Positions 6,327 to 11,080 of a stretch of 11,080 bases of DNA are shown here, piece after piece. Source of the stretch: an uncultured bacterium (GTDB lineage Bacteria; Bacteroidota; Bacteroidia; Bacteroidales; Paludibacteraceae); NCBI GenBank assembly GCA_946183755.1, contig CAMHCZ010000049.1:1-11080 (forward strand). The letters run 5' to 3'. The position numbers and the translations under genes were made by a program. The notes beneath the pieces are model-generated. The model was not told the origin of the DNA and did not search any database. It was given only the letters and a program-made list of their open reading frames with translations. Position 1 is the first letter of the stretch; each line of letters begins with the position of its first letter.

Positions 6327-7088
6327 TTATTTGTGGGTCCTTCTTCTGAATTCCGCGCAGACTATGGCTGTGGCTACTGCCACATTGAGTGATTCCGATG
6401 TCTCTCTGCCTTTGGGCCAGTTCTCTATTCTCAGTTTCTGGCTCACACATTCGCGTACCTCCTTGCTCAGTCCGTTGCCTTCGCTTCCCATCACGATTAC
6501 GCCGTCGTCGCTCAGTTTCTCTTGCGTTATGTCGTTGCCTTCCAGCAGCGTGCCGTAGATGCTTACGCCTCTTCGCGTGGCGTCCTTCAGCAGTGCGCTC
6601 AGGTCGTCGGTCTCCATGACCTTGACTCTGCTCAGCGCGCCCATGGTGGCTTGCACGACCTTCGGACCATAAGGCTCGGCGCAGTCTTTGGTGCATATCA
6701 CGGTCTCAATGCCGAACCAGTCGGCTGTCCTTATTATCGTGCCTACGTTGCCCGGGTCCTGCACGCCGTCGAGAGCGAGCGTCAGCCCCTTGCCTTCTAT
6801 CTTGGCTATGCTTGTGTCCGGCTTGCGGAACAGGGCGTACGCCTCTCTCGGTGTCTTCATCAGGGTTATTCTGCCCATCTCGTCATCGCTGGCGGTTTCG
6901 GCCTTCAGTCCGCTGCTTTTCGCCGCCGCTTCGGCTTTCTCTGTCACAATCAGAGTCGTGCATTCGAACTTTCTCGCCAGTTCCTCTACGAGTTTCCAGC
7001 CCTCGGCCACGAACACGCCTTCCTCGTCGCGGTTCTTCTTCTGCTTGTATTTCGCCAGCTCTTTTATCCTGTTTTTGCTTAATGCCAT
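6327..7088 (-). CDS. TrmH/SpoU-family RNA 2'-O-ribose methyltransferase
   Basis: A 253-residue cytoplasmic enzyme that transfers methyl from S-adenosylmethionine to a ribose 2'-OH of rRNA or tRNA. The three SpoU motifs are present: LDGVQDPGNVGTIIRTADWFG (106-126, with the catalytic-site Asn and Arg), IVMGSEGNGLS (198-208) and ESLNVAVATAI (232-242), which form the knotted SAM site. The N-terminal part (1-95) resembles the substrate-binding domain of RlmB/TrmH-like proteins. I chose the start at 7088 (MALSKNRIKEL); an in-frame ATG at 7118 would put the probable promoter (7105-7112) inside the gene. The exact RNA target is not readable. It is divergent from the TamL-like gene and lacks a clear terminator before efp. 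Confidence 0.93.
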   Translation of the reverse strand: MALSKNRIKELAKYKQKKNRDEEGVFVAEGWKLVEELARKFECTTLIVTEKAEAAAKSSGLKAETASDDEMGRITLMKTPREAYALFRKPDTSIAKIEGKGLTLALDGVQDPGNVGTIIRTADWFGIETVICTKDCAEPYGPKVVQATMGALSRVKVMETDDLSALLKDATRRGVSIYGTLLEGNDITQEKLSDDGVIVMGSEGNGLSKEVRECVSQKLRIENWPKGRETSESLNVAVATAIVCAEFRRRTHK

Positions 7089-7104
7089 ATCTTGTGCTTT
7101 TGTG

Positions 7105-7112
7105 CAAAAATA
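7105..7112 (-). promoter_or_regulatory. Probable -7 promoter element of the RNA methyltransferase
   Basis: The minus strand reads TATTTTTG followed by C, an exact TAnnTTTG match 17 bases before the ATG at 7088. The -33 TTTG is missing. Its position supports the shorter protein start. Confidence 0.45.
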
Positions 7113-7187
7113 ATCCATTTTCCGCTTACGCCGTCCCTTGTTTCTCTCTTTGATTTTAAATCTCCTGATTAGAACCGGCGATTTTCT

Positions 7188-7195
7188 TATATTTG
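7188..7195 (+). promoter_or_regulatory. Probable -7 promoter element of the TamL-like gene
   Basis: TATATTTG is an exact match to TAnnTTTG, ending 34 bases before the start codon. The only upstream TTTG (7149-7152) is too far for standard spacing. Initiation near 7202 would give a leader of about 28 bases. Confidence 0.5.
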
Positions 7196-7229
7196 TACTT
7201 TTAATCGGGTTATCTGTATATAAGAAAAT

Positions 7230-9527
7230 ATGTCACGAAGTCCACGCTTCAGTATTGTGCTTGTGGTTGCTATGCTTATGGCGTTGCTGACTTCTTCGTG
7301 CAGTCTGACCAAGTTTGTGCCCAACAAGCAGTTCCTCTTCAACAGAGTGGAGGTGAAGTCGGACGTGGATAACATTTCTAAAACGCAAATCAAGCAGTAT
7401 CTCAGGCAGAAACCTAACACCGGAATTTTCGGACGAATACGTCTGTCGCTTGCCATATACAACATGTCCGGACGCGACTCCTCTAAGTGGATAAACCGCA
7501 AGCTGCGTGGAGCAGGCGAGCCGCCGGTCATCTTCGACGCTGACGACATGGAGATGTCGCGCCAGAACATCAAAGGGTACATGAAGAACAAGGGCTACCA
7601 TAACGTGGAAGTCGAGGCCGACACGATAGTCAAGGGACGCAAGCGCAAGAAGATGAACGTGCGTTTCGACATCAAAGGCAACCAGCCCTACAAGCTCAGT
7701 GATATTTCGCTCGACATCGAGGACGACACACTGAGGGCTTACATGTACAACTACCAGTTCTCTGCCAAGCCCGGCGACCTGTTCGACCTCGACGCGCTGC
7801 AGTCCGAGCGCGCCAAGATGGTGACGTTCCTGCGTAACAGCGGCTTCTACTACATGTCCAACGATTACATCTACGCCGAGGCGGACACGACTGTCGATGA
7901 CCACAGTGTCAGCGTGGTGTTCAAGTGCCGTCCGATGGTGATGAACGTGGCTGGCGGACAGCCAAAGGAGCTGAAGAACCATATCCGTGTCAAGATAAGG
8001 AACGTCAACGTTTACCCTTGGGAGTACAACACCGACCTTTCCTATTCCACCAACTATAAGGACACGCTCTCGTGCGGCAGCATGAGCTATTACTACCACG
8101 GCAAGAGGAGACTCTGCCCGTCGTCGCTCTACATGAAGATTCACGTCCTGCCGGGGCAGTACTACAGCGCCAGGAACGTGGAACGCACCAATTCGTCGCT
8201 CAGCTCGCTGGGCACGACCAAGTATGTGAACATCTACTTCAGGCGCGTGCCGGGCTGCGACTCGCTCGTGGACTGCAACATATCCATCACGCCTAACCGC
8301 GTGCAGTCCTACTCGGTGGAGGTGGAAGGCACGAACACCGATGGCGACCTCGGAGCCGCCCTCAACGGAACATACACGCACCGCAACATATTCAGGGGAG
8401 CGGACCAGCTCTCGGTCAAGACCCGTATCGGTTACCTACCTATGGGCGACATCAAGGACGCGCTGAGCGACCGTTCGCTCGAGATTGGAGGCGAGGCGGC
8501 GCTGACCTTCCCTAAGGTGCTCTTCCCGTTCATCCCGGAGAAGCTCAGACGAAGAATACGAGCCTCCACGGAGTTCTCACTCTCATACAACTACCAGACC
8601 ACGCCGTGGTACGACCGAAACATAGCCAACGCCGGCATAGAGTATTGGTGGACGACAGGCTCGCTCGACAATGAGCGATACTCCATCAAGCTGCTGGACT
8701 TGTCGTATGTCTATCTGCCTACCATCTCCGACTATTTCCGCCAGACCTACCTCAACGCAAACTCTATAATAAGGTACAGTTACGAGGACCACATCATCAT
8801 GGCGTTGGGATTCACGTTCTCGCGCAACAACAAGCACAACAACTACTCCAACTTCTTCTCATATAGAGGCTCGGTGGAGACGGCCGGCAACCTCCTGTCA
8901 GGTATATGCAGCCTCGCCGGAGTCAAGAAGGACGACGGCGCGTGGCGAATACTCGACATACGCTACTCGCAGTACGTCAAGGGCGAGTTCAGCTATTCGT
9001 ACAACCAGGTGGTCAACGACAAGAACACGCTCGTTTATCACGTAGGCGTGGGACTGGCCTATCCTTACGGCAATGCCGACGTCGTGCCGTTCGAGAAACG
9101 CTTCTACGCCGGCGGAGCCAACAGCGTGCGCGGATGGTCTATCCGCTCGCTCGGACCGGGCATTTACAAGTCCACAGGCGGACGCACCGACTTCAACCAG
9201 TCCGGCGACATAAAGCTGGACCTCAACTTCGAGTACCGATTCAAGCTTTTCTGGATACTCGAGGGCGCGGCGTTCGTCGATGCCGGCAACGTGTGGACCA
9301 TCAACAGCTACCAGACACAGCAGGGCGGACAATTCGAGTTCTCCGAGTTCTACAAGCAGTTGGCGTGCTCCTACGGTCTGGGACTGCGATTCGACTTCTC
9401 GTTCTTCCTCGTCCGTCTCGACGTGGGCGCACGGCTTTACGACCCTTCGCGCAGCGGCAAGGAGTGGCGCCATCCGTTCAATATCAACGATATGGCTTGG
9501 CATCTCGCCATCGGCTATCCATTCTAA
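7230..9527 (+). CDS. tamL: TamL-like BamA/TamA-family (Omp85) outer-membrane lipoprotein
   Basis: A 765-residue outer-membrane protein of the Omp85 superfamily, which inserts or exports proteins or lipids across the outer membrane. The N-terminus is a signal peptide ending in LTSSC (Cys24), so it is a lipoprotein, the trait that separates Bacteroidetes TamL from proteobacterial TamA. The opening after the cysteine (TKFVPNKQFLFNRVEV) is typical of the family, followed by POTRA-type periplasmic repeats to about residue 330. The barrel has YAGGANSVRGW (loop 6 V-R-G motif, Arg634), FVDAGNVWTI, LGLRFDFSFFLVRLDVGARLYDP, and ends in GYPF, a C-terminal aromatic beta-signal. It is divergent from the methyltransferase gene and followed by a terminator; no tamB lies beside it. 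The symbol is by family resemblance. Confidence 0.88.
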   Translation: MSRSPRFSIVLVVAMLMALLTSSCSLTKFVPNKQFLFNRVEVKSDVDNISKTQIKQYLRQKPNTGIFGRIRLSLAIYNMSGRDSSKWINRKLRGAGEPPVIFDADDMEMSRQNIKGYMKNKGYHNVEVEADTIVKGRKRKKMNVRFDIKGNQPYKLSDISLDIEDDTLRAYMYNYQFSAKPGDLFDLDALQSERAKMVTFLRNSGFYYMSNDYIYAEADTTVDDHSVSVVFKCRPMVMNVAGGQPKELKNHIRVKIRNVNVYPWEYNTDLSYSTNYKDTLSCGSMSYYYHGKRRLCPSSLYMKIHVLPGQYYSARNVERTNSSLSSLGTTKYVNIYFRRVPGCDSLVDCNISITPNRVQSYSVEVEGTNTDGDLGAALNGTYTHRNIFRGADQLSVKTRIGYLPMGDIKDALSDRSLEIGGEAALTFPKVLFPFIPEKLRRRIRASTEFSLSYNYQTTPWYDRNIANAGIEYWWTTGSLDNERYSIKLLDLSYVYLPTISDYFRQTYLNANSIIRYSYEDHIIMALGFTFSRNNKHNNYSNFFSYRGSVETAGNLLSGICSLAGVKKDDGAWRILDIRYSQYVKGEFSYSYNQVVNDKNTLVYHVGVGLAYPYGNADVVPFEKRFYAGGANSVRGWSIRSLGPGIYKSTGGRTDFNQSGDIKLDLNFEYRFKLFWILEGAAFVDAGNVWTINSYQTQQGGQFEFSEFYKQLACSYGLGLRFDFSFFLVRLDVGARLYDPSRSGKEWRHPFNINDMAWHLAIGYPF

Positions 9528-9545
9528 CAGTTAATTTATCGCGCG

Positions 9546-9571
9546 AAAATATGTTGTGCAACATATTTTTT
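9546..9571 (+). terminator. Probable terminator of the TamL-like gene
   Basis: A perfect 10-bp AT-rich stem (9546-9555 with 9560-9569) closes a GTGC loop and ends in a T run, 19 bases after the stop codon. The stem is weak in G and C, but position and T tract fit an intrinsic terminator. Confidence 0.65.
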
Positions 9572-9672
9572 CAGCATATTTTTGTTTAAATCCTTTTGGT
9601 AGTGCGGTTTTTGGGGGTTTGCATGTTTGCGCCCGGTTTGGGCATTTGTATATCCGTCGGAGCTTTTTTACA

Positions 9673-9680
9673 TATCTTTG
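9673..9680 (+). promoter_or_regulatory. Probable -7 promoter element of the sigma factor gene
   Basis: TATCTTTG followed by CC is an exact TAnnTTTG match. The nearest upstream TTTG (9645-9648) is 24 bases away, slightly longer than usual; three more TTTG copies lie at 9618, 9626 and 9637. Initiation near 9687 would give a leader of about 98 bases. The rest of the 257-bp gap before this gene has no supportable ORF. Confidence 0.55.
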
Positions 9681-9720
9681 CCACAGACATTTAAGGGAAT
9701 AACGAGTTCCCCGATTATTA

Positions 9721-9778
9721 TTCAATAACCTAAAACCTTACCGCCTATTGCACATTCATACTTCAGAACCTAAAATCT
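9721..9778 (+). repeat. Short direct repeat in the sigma factor leader
   Basis: AACCTAAAACCT (9727-9738) recurs as AACCTAAAATCT (9767-9778), exactly 40 bases later, and both copies are preceded by TTCA. A small hairpin (GGGAA with TTCCC, 9695-9711) lies upstream. The second copy ends six bases before the start codon, so it may influence translation; the function is unknown. Confidence 0.5.
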
Positions 9779-9784
9779 AAAGTA

Positions 9785-10378
9785 ATGAACAAGTACGTAT
9801 CTATGACCGATGACGAATTGGTGAGCAGATATGCAAACGGCGAGAATGAGGCTTTCGCTTCACTCCTCAACAGACATAATAAGAGAATTTTCTCTTACAT
9901 ACTTTTCTATGTCAAGGACGAAGATGTAGCGAACGACATTTTCCAGGACACATTCTTCCGTGCCATTACAGTCATCAGACAGCATCGTTATTCTGCAAAC
10001 GACAAATTCTTCTCGTTCCTTTGTCGTGTGGCGCATAACCTTATTATTGACTATTTCCGTGCTCGCAAGAGCGAAAACCAGGTAGGTGAGGAGTGTCTCG
10101 ACTATGCCAACGTGCTGCAGCAGGCCGACCTTCAGGACGCCAATGTCGAGGACAAGCTCGTGGCATCGCAGATACTCAAGGACGTCAAGAAGCTTATGAA
10201 TGAGCTTCCGGACTCTCAGCGCGAGATCGTCCGCATGCGTTTCTACGAGAACCTCTCGTTCAAGGAGATAGCCGAGTTGACTAACATCAGCATCAACACA
10301 GCTCTCGGCCGCATGCGTTATGCCATCATGAACATGAGGCGCATGGCTGAGGAGAACCATCTGGCTCTCGAGGTGTGA
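9785..10378 (+). CDS. ECF-type RNA polymerase sigma-70 factor
   Basis: A 197-residue sigma factor with regions 2 and 4 only, as in extracytoplasmic-function sigmas. Region 2 (about 24-94) includes the core-binding helix DEDVANDIFQDTFFRAI (45-61) and the -10 recognition helix ending in RVAHNLIIDYFRARKSE (81-97). A linker (98-130) precedes region 4 (about 135-185), with LPDSQREIVRMRFYENLSFKEIAEL and the helix-turn-helix NISINTALGRMRYAI. No anti-sigma factor, SusC-like receptor or other partner is adjacent, so it is a solo ECF sigma; similar proteins are widespread in Bacteroidetes and look housekeeping-like rather than linked to polysaccharide use. The promoters it reads are not known from this window. 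A long leader suggests post-transcriptional control. Confidence 0.93.
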   Translation: MNKYVSMTDDELVSRYANGENEAFASLLNRHNKRIFSYILFYVKDEDVANDIFQDTFFRAITVIRQHRYSANDKFFSFLCRVAHNLIIDYFRARKSENQVGEECLDYANVLQQADLQDANVEDKLVASQILKDVKKLMNELPDSQREIVRMRFYENLSFKEIAELTNISINTALGRMRYAIMNMRRMAEENHLALEV

Positions 10379-10407
10379 TGTGCTGAACAATTCTTGATTT
10401 GATATCT

Positions 10408-10442
10408 ATCCGCAGGGCCGCTTAAGCTTTGCGGATTTTTTT
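10408..10442 (+). terminator. Terminator of the sigma factor gene
   Basis: ATCCGCA (10408-10414) pairs with TGCGGAT (10430-10436) around a 15-base apex holding the palindrome GCTTAAGC; a run of seven T follows. It lies 30 bases after the stop codon. Confidence 0.8.
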
Positions 10443-10469
10443 GTGCGGAATGTCGGAGTGGGGTGAAAC

Positions 10470-10504
10470 AAAAATCCGCAGCCTCGTGAGAGGTTGCGGA
10501 TTTT
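10470..10504 (-). terminator. Bidirectional terminator between rplS and the sigma factor gene
   Basis: A 15-bp stem (10471-10485 with 10490-10504, one G-U pair) closes a GTGA tetraloop. T runs follow on both strands (TTTTTG on the minus, TTTTG on the plus). It lies 26 bases after the rplS stop codon and can also back up the sigma gene terminator. Confidence 0.88.
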
Positions 10505-10529
10505 GTCTTTTGTTGCAAGAAGCAGGTGA

Positions 10530-10895
10530 TTAAGCCTCCTTCTTAGGCATTGCCTTTTCCTTGATGCGGGCTTTCTTACCAGTCAAGGCGCGCAGGTAGT
10601 AAAGCTTAGCGCGGCGTACCTTACCGTACTTGTTGACTACGATGCTGTCGATGAATGGTGAGTTCATAGGGAAGATACGCTCAACGCCCACGTTGTCAGA
10701 CATCTTTCTAACAGTGAAGCGCTTCTGGTCCTGGTGTCCAGAGATGCGGATAACTACACCGCGGTACTGCTGGATACGCTCCTTGTTACCTTCCTTGATT
10801 CTGTAAGCGACTGTGATTGTGTCGCCGCTCTTAAATGCTGGGAATTCCTTCTTCTCGCCAGCGAAAGCCTGCTCGGCTACTTTGATTAAATCCAT
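10530..10895 (-). CDS. rplS: 50S ribosomal protein L19
   Basis: A 121-residue ribosomal protein located at the interface of the two subunits. The family is recognisable throughout: FKSGDTITVAYRIKEGNKER (21-40), the QYRGVVIRISG strand (43-53), FTVRKMSDNVGVERIFPMNSP (60-80) and the signature KVRRAKLYYLR (92-102), with a basic C-terminal tail rich in Lys. The length is normal. It is alone in its transcript here; rpsP, rimM and trmD, its neighbours in many bacteria, are not adjacent on the visible side. A -7 element upstream suggests its own promoter and a leader of about 80 bases. Confidence 0.97.
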   Translation of the reverse strand: MDLIKVAEQAFAGEKKEFPAFKSGDTITVAYRIKEGNKERIQQYRGVVIRISGHQDQKRFTVRKMSDNVGVERIFPMNSPFIDSIVVNKYGKVRRAKLYYLRALTGKKARIKEKAMPKKEA

Positions 10896-10983
10896 TTTGT
10901 TTTAAAAAATGTGTTTGTTGTTCTCACTCCTGATAGCATTCACAGTTCACACTTATCTGCCAGAGGCTGTCCGAAATGGACTG

Positions 10984-10991
10984 CAAAGATA
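10984..10991 (-). promoter_or_regulatory. Probable -7 promoter element of rplS
   Basis: The minus strand reads TATCTTTG followed by CAG, an exact TAnnTTTG match 88 bases before the start codon. No TTTG lies at the normal -33 spacing. In the remaining bases to 11080 I see no gene. Confidence 0.6.
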
Positions 10992-11080
10992 ATTCTTTTT
11001 TCTGGTTTATGCACCCAATTTGTCTTTTTCTTGCTTTTTTGCTTATAACTCAGCTGTTTAAACGGATTACAGCCATTTGT

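Noticed and set aside
7233..8381. A 382-codon open frame on the minus strand, antisense to the TamL-like gene
   Set aside because: The plus-strand protein is clearly Omp85 family. GC-rich third positions keep the opposite frame open, and the antisense product is a low-complexity Val/His/Arg-rich sequence with no recognisable domain.
8898..9503. A 201-codon minus-strand frame and an overlapping 227-codon plus-strand frame in the barrel region of the TamL-like gene
   Set aside because: Both lie over conserved barrel strands, and their products are Arg- or Val/Glu-rich with no domain.
9531..9725. A 64-codon minus-strand frame in the gap before the sigma gene
   Set aside because: It would cross the terminator and the plus-strand promoter element, and the product has no recognisable feature.
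10896..10983. A structured autoregulatory leader for rplS
   Set aside because: I found only a 4-bp hairpin (10969-10972 with 10978-10981) at the likely start site and a weak GATA/TATC pairing. That is not enough to call an L19 leader without covariation data.
1..11080. Mobile elements, defence genes, CRISPR, tRNA genes or an accessory island
   Set aside because: No transposase, integrase, terminal inverted repeats, spaced repeats or cloverleaf was seen. Every large gene belongs to a core family.

Overview
The window looks like ordinary core chromosome of a Bacteroidales bacterium, probably Prevotella-like. The evidence is the set of gene types: a Bacteroidetes-style argR/GNAT/argG cluster, a TamL-type outer-membrane lipoprotein, a fused SpmA-SpmB protein, and a solo ECF sigma factor of a form common in this phylum. 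Start codons lack strong Shine-Dalgarno sequences. Several intergenic regions carry the phylum's promoter grammar, TTTG followed by TAnnTTTG. I see no insertion sequence, phage gene, CRISPR array, tRNA or rRNA.

Layout from left to right. At the left edge there is a possible partial minus-strand gene. Positions 141-2598 hold a minus-strand arginine operon: argR, then a GNAT acyltransferase, then argG, ending in a strong terminator. Its upstream region (2599-2844) has a good -7 promoter element overlapped by an ARG-box-like sequence, and a perfect 18-bp palindrome further upstream. Positions 2845-5500 hold a second minus-strand operon about the cell envelope: an L,D-transpeptidase lipoprotein, the SpmA-SpmB fusion, and a secreted protein with two SH3b repeats. 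Next come efp (elongation factor P), with the best promoter of the window, and an rRNA/tRNA 2'-O-methyltransferase, both on the minus strand.

Divergent from the methyltransferase, on the plus strand, is a large TamL-like Omp85 protein (7230-9527). After a terminator and a 257-bp gap follows an ECF sigma factor (9785-10378). It converges, through two look-alike hairpin terminators, on rplS (ribosomal protein L19), which is on the minus strand.

The themes are arginine synthesis and its repression, peptidoglycan remodelling, translation (EF-P, L19, RNA methylation) and outer-membrane biogenesis. I do not find a clear undescribed system. The points most worth checking are the L,D-transpeptidase/Spm/SH3b operon, the GNAT in the arginine operon, the putative ArgR sites, and the PGKGP tip loop of EF-P.
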